DNA from: Clostridia bacterium
GTDB lineage: Bacteria; Bacillota; Clostridia; Christensenellales; Aristaeellaceae
Direction of reading: 5' to 3'
Assembly (NCBI GenBank): GCA_017512985.1
Contig: JAFWEJ010000008.1
Coordinates: 372,001 to 436,000 of the forward strand
Length of the DNA stretch: 64,000 bases
Shown here: positions 34,099 through 41,904 of the stretch, one piece after another
Numbering within the stretch: position 1 is the stretch's first letter
Layout of the letters: each line of letters opens with the position of its first letter
Notes under the pieces: generated by a model
The model's input: only the letters and a program-made list of their open reading frames with translations
The model's database searches: none
What the model was told of the DNA's origin: nothing
Translations under genes and position numbers: made by a program

Positions 34099-34995
34099 AT
34101 GAATCAGCAGGAAAACGCTTTCCATTCCGGATTTGTAACCATTGTGGGCCGTCCCAACGTCGGGAAATCCTCATTGATGAACCGGATGATCGGCGAAAAG
34201 ATCGCCATTGTTTCCGCAAGACCGCAGACCACCCGCAGCCGCATCATGGGCGTCCTGACAGGAGATGATTACCAGGCTGTATTTCTGGACACGCCAGGTA
34301 TCCATGATCCAAGGACAAAACTCGGTGAATTCATGATGCATTCCGTACGCGACGCCATGGACGGAATGGACGCCGCGCTTGTGATCCTGGATGTAACCCG
34401 TATTACGCCGGATGACCTGCAGATTGCCGCCGACATGAAAGGGAAGAAAATACCCGTTGTCCTTGCGCTGAACAAGATCGATCTCGTTTCTCCCGAGCAG
34501 ATCCTTGCCGCAACGGCAAAAGCAGCCGAAACAGGGCTGGAGGAGATCATTCCGGTCAGCGCAAAGACAGGAAGCGGCGTTGACGAACTGGTTTCCTGCC
34601 TGCGTAACCATCTTCCCGCAGGGCCGAAGTATTTTCCGGACGACATGATCACCGACCAGCCTGAACGCATCCTGTGCGCCGAAATTATCCGAGAAAAAGC
34701 ACTTCGCCATCTGAGGGACGAAGTGCCGCACGGGATCGGTGTTGAGATCATGAAAATTGAAACGCTCAGCGACCGCCTGACCGAGATCAACGTGACCGTC
34801 TACTGCGAACGCGACGCGCACAAAGCGATCATCATCGGAAAGCACGGGTCCATGCTCCAGACCATCGGAACGGAAGCGAGGCTCGATATTGAAAAACTGC
34901 TGGACACCCACGTCAACCTGAAGCTCTGGGTCAAGATCCGTCCGGACTGGCGCAACAACGCTTCCGACCTGAAAAATCTGGGATACGATTCCTGA
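34099..34995 (+). CDS. era: GTPase Era
   Basis: GTPase that binds 16S rRNA and supports 30S assembly. G1 GRPNVGKSSLMNRM, G3 DTPG, G4 NKID, and a C-terminal KH domain (RDAHKAIIIGKHGSMLQTIG). The ATG at 34099, 7 nt after AGGAG, gives 298 residues; the frame is open further upstream but only as a shadow of the cytidine deaminase domain. It lies 4 bp after the ybeY/cdd fusion and ends the phoH operon. A short GCGG/CCGC hairpin follows, too weak to call a terminator. Confidence 0.97.
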   Translation: MNQQENAFHSGFVTIVGRPNVGKSSLMNRMIGEKIAIVSARPQTTRSRIMGVLTGDDYQAVFLDTPGIHDPRTKLGEFMMHSVRDAMDGMDAALVILDVTRITPDDLQIAADMKGKKIPVVLALNKIDLVSPEQILAATAKAAETGLEEIIPVSAKTGSGVDELVSCLRNHLPAGPKYFPDDMITDQPERILCAEIIREKALRHLRDEVPHGIGVEIMKIETLSDRLTEINVTVYCERDAHKAIIIGKHGSMLQTIGTEARLDIEKLLDTHVNLKLWVKIRPDWRNNASDLKNLGYDS

Positions 34996-35016
34996 TATAC
35001 AGCGGAAAACCGCCAA

Positions 35017-36201
35017 TCATCCGTTCATCGGAAAAACCTGATACATGCCGCATTTCAGATACTGTGTTTCGCGTGCGTAGGGAAGGATCGGATGATCCTT
35101 TCCCTGGGTGCGGAATTCCACAAGCCTGAGAAGGACTTTCGCGTCCTTTGCGGCGTCCAGCACCATTTCCCGGAACATCTCCGGCAGCACATGCTGGCTG
35201 CAGGAACAGGTAATCAGGTATCCGCCGGGGGAAATCATCTTCATGGCCCGGAGATTGATTTCCTTATACCCGCGGATCGCGCTCTCAACGGCGCCGCGGG
35301 ATTTTGTGAAGGCAGGCGGATCCAGAATCACAGTATCATACTTAATGCCCTGCCTGCTCTGCTCTGAAAGCAGGTCAAAAGCGTTGGCCGTGACGAAATG
35401 CACCCTGTCCTCCAGTTCGTTCAGCCTGGCGTTTTCCGCGGCAAAAAGGCAGGCGTATTCACTGATATCGACGCCGGTGACTTCCTTTGCGCCGTATTTC
35501 CCGGCATGCAGGGCAAAGGACCCGGTATGCGTGAAGCAGTCCAGCACCGTCCTGTCCCTGACAAACGGAGCGATCGCTGCGCGGTTTTCCTTCTGGTCCA
35601 GGAAGAAACCGGTTTTCTGCCCCTCTTTGACATCCACCCAGAATTTTACGCCGTTTTCCGTCATCAGCACCCTGTCCGGCACTTCGCCGTAAAGCAGGCC
35701 CGTATTCATCTCAAGCCCCTCAAGCTTCCGGACGGGAACGTCGTTACGCTCCCAGATTCCCTGCGGGTGAATTTCCTCCGCCAGCGCGTCTACGACGTCC
35801 TGCTTGAACCGTTCCATACCCAGCGCGAGGCACTGGAGCACCAGGACGTCGCCGAAGGCGTCAACGATCAGCGCGGGAAGGCGGTCGCTTTCCGCAAACA
35901 CGAGCCTGCAGCTTTTCAGGTCCGCGAATGTACGTCTGTATTCAATGGCTTCGTGAATCCTGCGGAAGATAAGAGCCCGGTCCACGGCCTCATCCTCCCG
36001 GTAGGTCATGATCCGGAGCGCGATCTGGCTGTTGGGATTATAGTATCCGCGGGCAAGGAACCGCCCTTTGGAACTGACGATATCAACGACGTCACCCGGC
36101 AGGCAGTCTCCCTCCACCCTGGCAATATCGCTGCGGAATATCCACGGATGGCAGGTAAAAACTCTTTTTTCCTTTCCAGGAAGCAGCACCGTCCGCGCCA
36201 T
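35017..36201 (-). CDS. Class I SAM-dependent rRNA methyltransferase (RlmI/RlmK-like, PUA domain)
   Basis: Related to 23S rRNA m5C methyltransferase RlmI. It has an N-terminal PUA-like domain (VFTCHPWIFRSDI), the family segment EGQKTGFFLDQKENRAAI, SAM motif I VLDCFTHTGSFALHAGKYGA, DPPAFTKSR, and the catalytic cysteine region ITCSCSQHVLPEMF. A TTG at 36207 is only 4 nt from GGAGG, while the ATG at 36201 is 10 nt away, so I take the ATG (394 residues). It overlaps nothing but sits 2 bp from the GNAT stop, so the two are co-transcribed. The modified base is inferred from family only. Confidence 0.9.
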   Translation of the reverse strand: MARTVLLPGKEKRVFTCHPWIFRSDIARVEGDCLPGDVVDIVSSKGRFLARGYYNPNSQIALRIMTYREDEAVDRALIFRRIHEAIEYRRTFADLKSCRLVFAESDRLPALIVDAFGDVLVLQCLALGMERFKQDVVDALAEEIHPQGIWERNDVPVRKLEGLEMNTGLLYGEVPDRVLMTENGVKFWVDVKEGQKTGFFLDQKENRAAIAPFVRDRTVLDCFTHTGSFALHAGKYGAKEVTGVDISEYACLFAAENARLNELEDRVHFVTANAFDLLSEQSRQGIKYDTVILDPPAFTKSRGAVESAIRGYKEINLRAMKMISPGGYLITCSCSQHVLPEMFREMVLDAAKDAKVLLRLVEFRTQGKDHPILPYARETQYLKCGMYQVFPMNG

Positions 36202-36203
36202 AT

Positions 36204-36713
36204 TCAATCATCCTCCTTCAGTGTCCTGGTATAAACATATCTGTCCTCCCTGGATCCGTCGGGCAGTTCAAACGCCCCGGGAACCATTTCCGTCAGGGAG
36301 AATCCGAGCTTTTCAAAAACGTGCATCATCCGCCGGTTCCTGCCCATTGTGTCGCCGATAATCGTTTCCATTCCGTATTGGTCCCGGGCGATTTTCATTC
36401 CGGCCCGGATTGCCTCTGTTCCGATGCCTTTGTTTTTCACGCTGTCGTCCTGCAGAATGATGCCGAATTCACACTGCTTTTTTTCGGGGTCCATCCGTTT
36501 GAGCTGGAATGATCCGACGGGCCGGTTATCCAGAAAAACGCCGAAATGCACGTAATTCTCCCTGTAACCGCCGTGATTGTAAGCATAGGACCTGGAGATC
36601 TGCTCCCGGTTGTAACGGAAAGGGGAGGGATCCATCAAAGGATCCGGCTGATAACGCCTGAAAAAAACGTGGTATTCCTCTTCCGTAAAAGTGCGCAATT
36701 CGAGTCCGCTCAA
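36204..36713 (-). CDS. GNAT family N-acetyltransferase
   Basis: A 169-residue GNAT (RimJ/RimL-like) acetyltransferase. The acetyl-CoA loop is seen in KNKGIGTEAIRAGMKIARD, preceded by CEFGIILQDD, with the C-terminal NRRMMHVFEKLGFSLTE. The frame is open to 36953 but the TTG at 36713 has AAGGAAG at 6 nt and gives a domain-sized protein starting LSGLELRTFTEEEYHVFF. The substrate is unknown. It is divergent from the eight-cysteine protein, with overlapping upstream regions; I see no convincing promoter for this gene on the minus strand. Confidence 0.85.
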   Translation of the reverse strand: MSGLELRTFTEEEYHVFFRRYQPDPLMDPSPFRYNREQISRSYAYNHGGYRENYVHFGVFLDNRPVGSFQLKRMDPEKKQCEFGIILQDDSVKNKGIGTEAIRAGMKIARDQYGMETIIGDTMGRNRRMMHVFEKLGFSLTEMVPGAFELPDGSREDRYVYTRTLKEDD

Positions 36714-36715
36714 AC

Positions 36716-36745
36716 TTGACCTTCCTTTCAAAGGGGTTGTATAAT
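36716..36745 (+). promoter_or_regulatory. Sigma-A promoter of the eight-cysteine protein and MBL gene
   Basis: TTGACC (36716-36721), 18 nt, TATAAT (36740-36745), 26 bp before the ATG at 36772. It overlaps the ribosome binding site of the divergent GNAT gene. Confidence 0.75.
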
Positions 36746-36771
36746 CAGGGAAAGGGGAGGTGTTCCGGAAT

Positions 36772-36984
36772 ATGGCCGAAAAGAGGCAGTGCGTCCTGTA
36801 CGACCGTGAATGCATCGGCTGCGGCGAATGTGACCGCTGCGATCTTGATCCGGAGAAAATCTGCGACAACTGCATGAAATGCGTGAACGGCGACGCGGAA
36901 TACCGCGGGATCAATATCGACGGCATTTTCCTTGAGAGCGAAAAAACCGTCAAAGACAGACCGGGACCGCCCGTATCATTATAA
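36772..36984 (+). CDS. Small eight-cysteine protein, conserved clostridial type
   Basis: A 70-residue protein with eight cysteines in three groups: C7; C14, C17, C20, C23 (CIGCGECDRC); and C31, C34, C37 (CDNCMKC). The CxxC spacing suggests an iron-sulfur cluster or zinc-binding module, although ferredoxin spacing CxxCxxCxxxCP is not exactly met. The ATG at 36772 follows GGGGAGG; a GTG at 36760 in the same frame would overlap that site. It lies 52 bp before the beta-CASP nuclease gene and probably shares its transcript. I recall similar unnamed small proteins in Clostridia but know no function. Confidence 0.8.
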   Translation: MAEKRQCVLYDRECIGCGECDRCDLDPEKICDNCMKCVNGDAEYRGINIDGIFLESEKTVKDRPGPPVSL

Positions 36985-37036
36985 ATTGGACCCGATTCTT
37001 TTGCAAACAGATATCCGACAGGAGAGATGCTGAAAT

Positions 37037-38656
37037 ATGAAGATCACTTTTCTCGGAGCCGCGCACCAGGTTACGGGCAGCCATACCCTTGTTGAATGGA
37101 AGGATCAGAGTTATTTTCTCGTGGATTACGGCATGGAGCAGGGAGAAAACGATCTCGATATGGCGGATATGCCTGTCGCTCCCTCAGCGGTCGAATACGT
37201 TTTCCTGACCCATGCGCATATAGACCATTCCGGTCTGCTTCCGTTGCTTTACAGGCAGGGCTTCCGGGGAAAAATCTACGCCACGGCTGAAACGACGAAC
37301 CTCTGTTCGATCATGCTCGCCGACAGCGCGCATATACAGGAGACCGACGCGTCCAATGAAACAAAAAAGAATCTCCGCCACGGCGGCGAAGAGGTGGAAC
37401 CTCTCTATACAGTCGACGATGCGGCGGCCGTGATGACGCTTTTCCGGCCCTGCACATACGGTGAGACGATTATGGTGGACGACGGCCTGTCCGTCCGTTT
37501 TACGGACGCCGGCCACCTTCTCGGATCTTCCTTTATCGAGTTTTTCCTGGAGGACATGAGAGAATCGCGCGTCCTTGTTTGCAGCGGCGATGTCGGCAAC
37601 ATGAACCAGCCGATTATCAACAATCCGCATCCCGTGCCGGAAGCGGATTTCCTGCTGATTGAATCCACATACGGCACGCGGCTGCACGAATCCGCCGTAT
37701 CGCCGATTCCTTTCCTTACCGACCTGCTGCGCCGCACCTTTGGAAGGGGAGGATCGGTGATCATTCCTTCCTTTGCCGTCGGCAGGACGCAGGAACTGCT
37801 TTATTTCTTCCGCGAGATCAAGGAAAACCATCTGCTGCCTGAATATGAACATTTCCCGGTATATGTGGACAGTCCGCTGGCCAATGAGGCGACGGCAATC
37901 TTCCTCCAGTGCGATCCGGTCTGCCTTGACCAGGAAACAAGGAAGGTCATGGCTTCCGGAGTGAATCCCATATGGTTTGACGGACTGAATACCACCGTTA
38001 CGTCCGAAGAATCAAAGGCGCTGAACACAGATACGTCCTGCAAGGTGATCATTTCTTCCGGCGGCATGTGCGAAGGCGGCCGGATCCGCCATCATCTGAA
38101 ACATAACCTGTGGGACAGCCGCAATACGATTCTGTTTGCCGGTTACCAGGCGAACGGCACGCTGGGCAGGATCATCTACGACGGAGCGGAAACGGTAAAG
38201 ATTTTCGGTGAAGAAATCGATGTAAAAGCTGAAAAGGCGCTGCTTGCGGGTATCTCCGGCCACGCGGACAGGGACGGCCTGCTCGGCTGGATCGACGCTT
38301 TTACAAGAAAACCCGCTATGGTTTTTGTTAATCATGGGGATGATGAATCCTGCACCGGGTTTGCCCGTATTGTTACCGACCGTTTCGGGATTCCGTGCGC
38401 CGCCCCGTATTCAGGGTCTTCCTATGATCTGCTGAAAAAAGAATGGATCCGTATTACGGACCCTGTATACAAAGCGAAAGGGAAGACTGAATCCGGCAGT
38501 CCAGACGCGCGCAGAAAGAAAGAATCCGCCTATTCTGAGCTCAGGGACGCCGTACAGGCGCTGGATAACTTTACATCAACGCTCAGCGGGCACAGCAACC
38601 ATGAACTGAAGCGGCTTGCGGAAGCGATCCGCGCGCTGATCAGCGGTCCGGACTGA
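37037..38656 (+). CDS. MBL-fold metallo-hydrolase with beta-CASP/RMMBL domains
   Basis: A 539-residue member of the RNA-specificity metallo-beta-lactamase family (YSH1/CPSF-like). The zinc motif is THAHIDHSG (H59, H61, D63, H64), followed by DAGHLLGSSFIEF and a beta-CASP domain (SVIIPSFAVGRTQELLYFF), then SSGGMCEGGRIRHHL and the RMMBL ending ISGHADRDGLLGWI. The family contains RNA endo- and exonucleases; this bacterial branch is less well characterised than RNase J. An extra C-terminal helical tail of about 60 residues is Lys/Glu rich. The 3' end overlaps the convergent recombinase gene by 17 bp. Confidence 0.9.
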   Translation: MKITFLGAAHQVTGSHTLVEWKDQSYFLVDYGMEQGENDLDMADMPVAPSAVEYVFLTHAHIDHSGLLPLLYRQGFRGKIYATAETTNLCSIMLADSAHIQETDASNETKKNLRHGGEEVEPLYTVDDAAAVMTLFRPCTYGETIMVDDGLSVRFTDAGHLLGSSFIEFFLEDMRESRVLVCSGDVGNMNQPIINNPHPVPEADFLLIESTYGTRLHESAVSPIPFLTDLLRRTFGRGGSVIIPSFAVGRTQELLYFFREIKENHLLPEYEHFPVYVDSPLANEATAIFLQCDPVCLDQETRKVMASGVNPIWFDGLNTTVTSEESKALNTDTSCKVIISSGGMCEGGRIRHHLKHNLWDSRNTILFAGYQANGTLGRIIYDGAETVKIFGEEIDVKAEKALLAGISGHADRDGLLGWIDAFTRKPAMVFVNHGDDESCTGFARIVTDRFGIPCAAPYSGSSYDLLKKEWIRITDPVYKAKGKTESGSPDARRKKESAYSELRDAVQALDNFTSTLSGHSNHELKRLAEAIRALISGPD

Positions 38657-39740
38657 AATCCGGATCCCCGGGCAGGTGTACGTGCTCCGCGGCCATGCGC
38701 CTGCGTGCGTCCGTCATGTCTGCGTAATGCTTGCGTGTTGTATCGACGGAAGTATGGCCGAGCACATCGGCCACGAGATAAATATCTCCGGTCTCATTGT
38801 ACAGATTGGTCGCATAGGTGCTCCTGAGCTTGTGGGGGCTGATCCGCGTTTTTAGCGGAGCCGCCACCGCAGCGTATTTTTTCACCAGATTCTGTACAGC
38901 CCGCTGCGTGATCCTGCGCCGCTGGAGGCTGAGGAAAAGGGCGTCTTCGTGGCCGGGAACCGTTTCAATCCGCTCCCGTTCATCCATATATTCCGCCAGG
39001 GCCTCTGCCACTTCAGGCGGGAAATAGAGCACGACCTGGTTGCCGCCTTTCCGGGTTACGATGAAAGCATTATTTTCCAGGTCCACGTCTCCGATATTCA
39101 TTCCGATGCACTCGCTGACGCGGATTCCCGTGCCCAGAAAAAGGGAAAGGATTGCGTAATCGCGTTTGGCGGTGATTTTCTGGAATTTCTGCTGTATAGC
39201 GGTCAGCTGGTCGCCGCTTTGGGCCTGTTCAAGCATCCGGACCATCTCGTCCTTGTTCAGGCGGATAATCGGTTTTTCATGCACCTTGGGGAGGGGAACG
39301 AGCTCCGTTACATTGGAAGCGATGCGCTGGTTTTTGAACAGGTAATCGTAAAACGAGCGGATCGTGCATAGTTTCCGTTTGATGGCGAGCTCATGATTGA
39401 CAATCACTTTGTTAGGTACCGAATCATCCTCTGCGTTTTTCAGGTAGTAGGTCAGGTACTCGGTGTAGGCGATGATGTCGTTCCGGGTCAGCTTTTCAAG
39501 ATCCTGATCATTCATCAGCTTTAAATCTTTTGCGGAGAAATCAATCCGTTCCTCATGCAGGAAAGTGAAAAAAGTGTTCAGATCGATAGCGTAGGCAAGG
39601 CGCGTCAGCGAACTGGTCGATATTGCAATCGACCGGAGGAAGTCTGAGCAAGCCTGAGGGAGGCCGCGGGTAATCTCCCGGATCTGGAGAATCCGTTTCG
39701 CGTCCATTTCATCCCTGTATCGGTTTGTGCGTTCAGCCAT
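38640..39740 (-). CDS. Tyrosine recombinase, XerS-like
   Basis: A 366-residue tyrosine recombinase with an N-terminal SAM-like core-binding domain and a catalytic domain carrying all expected residues: Arg in GTGIRVSECIG (about 206), Lys in VTRKGGNQV (about 230), HxxR in SPHKLRSTYAT (about 302-305), His in LGHTS (about 328) and Tyr in KHYAD (about 339). The segment before the catalytic Arg (QQKFQKITAKRDYAILSLFL) is extended relative to XerC/XerD, and overall layout resembles streptococcal XerS. A 34-bp inverted repeat lies 52 bp upstream, as difSL does for xerS. I infer a chromosome-dimer-resolution role; a mobile-element integrase is the alternative, but no element was seen. Confidence 0.85.
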   Translation of the reverse strand: MAERTNRYRDEMDAKRILQIREITRGLPQACSDFLRSIAISTSSLTRLAYAIDLNTFFTFLHEERIDFSAKDLKLMNDQDLEKLTRNDIIAYTEYLTYYLKNAEDDSVPNKVIVNHELAIKRKLCTIRSFYDYLFKNQRIASNVTELVPLPKVHEKPIIRLNKDEMVRMLEQAQSGDQLTAIQQKFQKITAKRDYAILSLFLGTGIRVSECIGMNIGDVDLENNAFIVTRKGGNQVVLYFPPEVAEALAEYMDERERIETVPGHEDALFLSLQRRRITQRAVQNLVKKYAAVAAPLKTRISPHKLRSTYATNLYNETGDIYLVADVLGHTSVDTTRKHYADMTDARRRMAAEHVHLPGDPDFSPDR

Positions 39741-39792
39741 CCTGAAAGCCCCCTGACGTATCTGTTCCGTATAGGATTGTCATTTCCTGTCC

Positions 39793-39826
39793 AACTATTC
39801 GTAAAACTGTGGTTTAGCGAATAGTT
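39793..39826. other. Lox/dif-like inverted repeat, probable Xer recombination site
   Basis: AACTATTCG (39793-39801) and CGAATAGTT (39818-39826) are perfect inverted copies. Extended to 13-nt arms AACTATTCGTAAA and TTAGCGAATAGTT, they match at 11 of 13 positions, around an asymmetric 8-nt core ACTGTGGT. The total length of 34 bp and 13-8-13 layout are those of lox-type sites and near those of dif. It sits just upstream of the tyrosine recombinase gene. Confidence 0.65.
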
Positions 39827-39852
39827 ATATCAACATGGCCATCATATCATGA

Positions 39853-39887
39853 AGCCGGACGGATGTCAATCACCGCCCGGCTTTTTA
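39853..39887. terminator. Hairpin terminator beside the dif-like site
   Basis: AGCCGGACGG (39853-39862) and CCGCCCGGCT (39873-39882) pair around ATGTCAATCA. On the plus strand TTTTT follows but there is one A-C mismatch. On the minus strand the mismatch becomes G-U, yet the U-tract is poor. It probably ends the rnhA/YbaK transcript from the right. Confidence 0.6.
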
Positions 39888-39916
39888 TACGCTGTTTTCT
39901 GTTTGCAGCTTTTTTC

Positions 39917-40468
39917 TTATACGTCTTCTTCCCCTTTCAGCATAACGGTGCGGAAAGAGTGTTCCACTGCCGGAAGAAAGACCCTGATCAGGTCATCCGT
40001 TTTCATCTTCAGGCTGGATGTGCAGACGCAGGGATGGCACCCGATATATTCCCCTTTCAGCACATCCTCGTCGATCAGCTGCTGCACAGCGCGGCTTTTG
40101 TCGTTCATCAGGCCCATGACGCTGACCGCGCCGGGTTCGATATCCAGATACCTGAGCATATCCTCAGGCCCGGCAAAGGAAAGGCGCGCGGAACTGATCT
40201 GCGATGACAGCTCCTTTGTTTTGAATTTCTTGTCTCCCGGCATCATCAGCAGGTAAAACGCTGTTTTCTGGCGGTTGCAGAGAAACAGGTTCTTGCAGAT
40301 CAGGACGCCGAGTACGGCGTCAATGACATTGCAGGCTTCCATATTGTCCGCCGGCTCATGATCGGTCCGCTGATAGGATATGCCCAGGGCGTCCAGAAAA
40401 TCATATGTCCGGATCTCCCGGGGCAGCCTGCCTGCCGGATCCGCCGGTCTTCCGTTATACAGTTCCAT
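39917..40468 (-). CDS. YbaK/ProX-type aminoacyl-tRNA deacylase
   Basis: A 183-residue protein with the YbaK/prolyl-tRNA-editing fold, of the ProXp/PrdX type that hydrolyses mischarged tRNA (for example Ala-tRNA-Pro). Landmarks are YQRTDHEPADNMEACN, CKNLFLCNRQKTAFYLLMMP, the conserved Lys and SSARLSFAGPEDMLRYL, and GAVSVMGLMNDKS. The frame is open to 40549, but the ATG at 40468, with GGAG upstream, gives the normal size. It overlaps the end of rnhA by 14 nt and is the last gene of the minus-strand block before the dif-like site. Confidence 0.88.
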   Translation of the reverse strand: MELYNGRPADPAGRLPREIRTYDFLDALGISYQRTDHEPADNMEACNVIDAVLGVLICKNLFLCNRQKTAFYLLMMPGDKKFKTKELSSQISSARLSFAGPEDMLRYLDIEPGAVSVMGLMNDKSRAVQQLIDEDVLKGEYIGCHPCVCTSSLKMKTDDLIRVFLPAVEHSFRTVMLKGEEDV

Positions 40469-40985
40469 TTCCCGCTCCGTTCTGTTCCGGCTGTGCGGAC
40501 GCGGATTCATCAGAGCCGCCGTTTTCCTGGTTGATCCGCCTGTATTCATCTATCGCCGCCCGCGCCAGCTCGTCACAGCGGTTGTTTTCGGGATGGTCCG
40601 AATGTCCTTTGACCTTCAGAAAACGGATATTGTGCTTCTTTGCCTGCGCGGTCAGGATGAACCAGAGGTCCTGGTTCTCCACCTTCCCGCCCCCGCTTGT
40701 TTTCCATCCGTTCTTCATCCAGTTTTCAATCCAGTGCTCGTTGAACGCCTGGACAAGATAGTTGCTGTCGGAATACAGATTGACATTGCAGGGTTCCTTC
40801 AGCGCGCCAAGCCCGCTGATTGCCGCGAAAAGTTCCATCCGGTTATTGGTTGTGCCGGCCATATATCCGCTCAGTTCCTTCCGGTGCGGGCCGAATTCAA
40901 GGATCGCAGCCCAGCCGCCCGGACCTGGATTGCCGCTGCAGGCGCCGTCCGTATAGATATTGACCGTTTTTCTGTTCTCTTCCAT
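40455..40985 (-). CDS. rnhA: Ribonuclease HI
   Basis: Cleaves RNA in RNA-DNA hybrids. The DEDD residues are present: D in NIYTDGACSGNPGPGGW (residue 13), E in TNNRMELFAAI, D in LYSDSNYLVQAF and D in NNRCDELARAAID. The substrate-binding handle NWMKNGWKTSGGG is present. The 176 residues include a disordered C-terminal tail rich in Ser, Glu, Gln and Gly. It sits 12 bp downstream of proC on the same strand. Confidence 0.95.
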   Translation of the reverse strand: MEENRKTVNIYTDGACSGNPGPGGWAAILEFGPHRKELSGYMAGTTNNRMELFAAISGLGALKEPCNVNLYSDSNYLVQAFNEHWIENWMKNGWKTSGGGKVENQDLWFILTAQAKKHNIRFLKVKGHSDHPENNRCDELARAAIDEYRRINQENGGSDESASAQPEQNGAGNGTV

Positions 40986-40997
40986 GTCTGTCAGGCC

Positions 40998-41816
40998 TCA
41001 GTCGGATTCTTTGGACATCTCGCGGCTTTTCCTTGCGCAGGCGTCCATGGCGGACATGATTGCGGCGCGGAATCCCTTGCGTTCAAGCTCTTCAACGGCT
41101 TCGATGGTCGTTCCGCCGGGAGAGCACACAGCGTCTTTCAGCGCCGCGGGATGCGTTCCTGAGGACAGGACCATCAGTGCGCTGCCCAGTACGCTCTGGG
41201 CTGCCATTTCATAGGCGTATACGCGTGGAATCCCCTGCTTTACGGCCGCGTCAGCCATAGCTTCGATCATCATGTATACATAGGCGGGACTGCTTCCGCT
41301 GACTGCGACGACGCCGTCGAATAGCCTTTCAGGCAGGACTTTTGTCTTGCCGACAGAATCAAAGATGCCTTTGGCATAGTTAAAATCCTCTTTGGAGAAA
41401 GTTGTGTTGTCGCAGATGGCGGTCATTCCCTCCCCGACCAGTGCCGGCGTATTGGGCATGACGCGCAGATAGGTGGCAGTGGTGCCGTACAGCGCGTTTT
41501 CCAGCATACTCACGGTCCATCCGGCCGCAATGCTCAGCACGGCCTTGTCATTCAGCGCTGGGCGGATTTCGTCGATCACATCTTTTACATAGATCGGTTT
41601 AACGGCCAGGATGATCATGTCCGCCTTTTCGGCGACCTCAAGGCAGTCCCGGGCAATCATGACGCCGGGGATATCCTCTTCCAGTTCGCTGAGGCGCCGG
41701 CTGCTGGTATCATACGCAACGATCATGGACGCTTTGACGTATTCGGCCTCGACGATTCCGCGCAGAATCGCAGAACCCATATTGCCTGTTCCGATCATGC
41801 CGATGGTGTTGATCAT
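40998..41816 (-). CDS. proC: Pyrroline-5-carboxylate reductase
   Basis: Last step of proline synthesis, reducing P5C with NAD(P)H. It has the N-terminal dinucleotide motif IGMIGTGNMGSAILRGI, the central IILAVKPIYVKDV and MPNTPALVGEGMTAI, and the C-terminal signature GGTTIEAVEELERKGF. The length of 272 residues is typical. GGAGG precedes the ATG at 8 nt. A terminator isolates it from hslU and an extended -10 promoter precedes it, so proC-rnhA-YbaK form their own transcript. Confidence 0.96.
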   Translation of the reverse strand: MINTIGMIGTGNMGSAILRGIVEAEYVKASMIVAYDTSSRRLSELEEDIPGVMIARDCLEVAEKADMIILAVKPIYVKDVIDEIRPALNDKAVLSIAAGWTVSMLENALYGTTATYLRVMPNTPALVGEGMTAICDNTTFSKEDFNYAKGIFDSVGKTKVLPERLFDGVVAVSGSSPAYVYMMIEAMADAAVKQGIPRVYAYEMAAQSVLGSALMVLSSGTHPAALKDAVCSPGGTTIEAVEELERKGFRAAIMSAMDACARKSREMSKESD

Positions 41817-41848
41817 GATGTGATCCTCCCTGTGGTTTGATTGAGTGG

Positions 41849-41857
41849 ATTATATCA
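41849..41857 (-). promoter_or_regulatory. Extended -10 promoter of proC-rnhA-YbaK
   Basis: Minus strand TGATATAAT: a TG dinucleotide one base before a perfect TATAAT (complement of 41849-41854). No good -35 hexamer is visible at 17 nt. Confidence 0.55.
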
Positions 41858-41859
41858 CG

Positions 41860-41891
41860 AAAAAAGCCGCCTGCATAGCGCCGGGCAGCTT
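41860..41891 (-). terminator. Intrinsic terminator after hslU
   Basis: Minus strand AGCTGCC and GGCGGCT (complements of 41884-41890 and 41865-41871) form a 7-bp stem with one G-U, followed by TTTTTT. Confidence 0.8.
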
Positions 41892-41904
41892 TGGATATTT
41901 ATAT

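Noticed and set aside
35002..35013. GCGG-AAAA-CCGC hairpin between convergent era and the methyltransferase gene.
   Set aside because: Only 4 bp of stem and no T-run; too weak to call a terminator.
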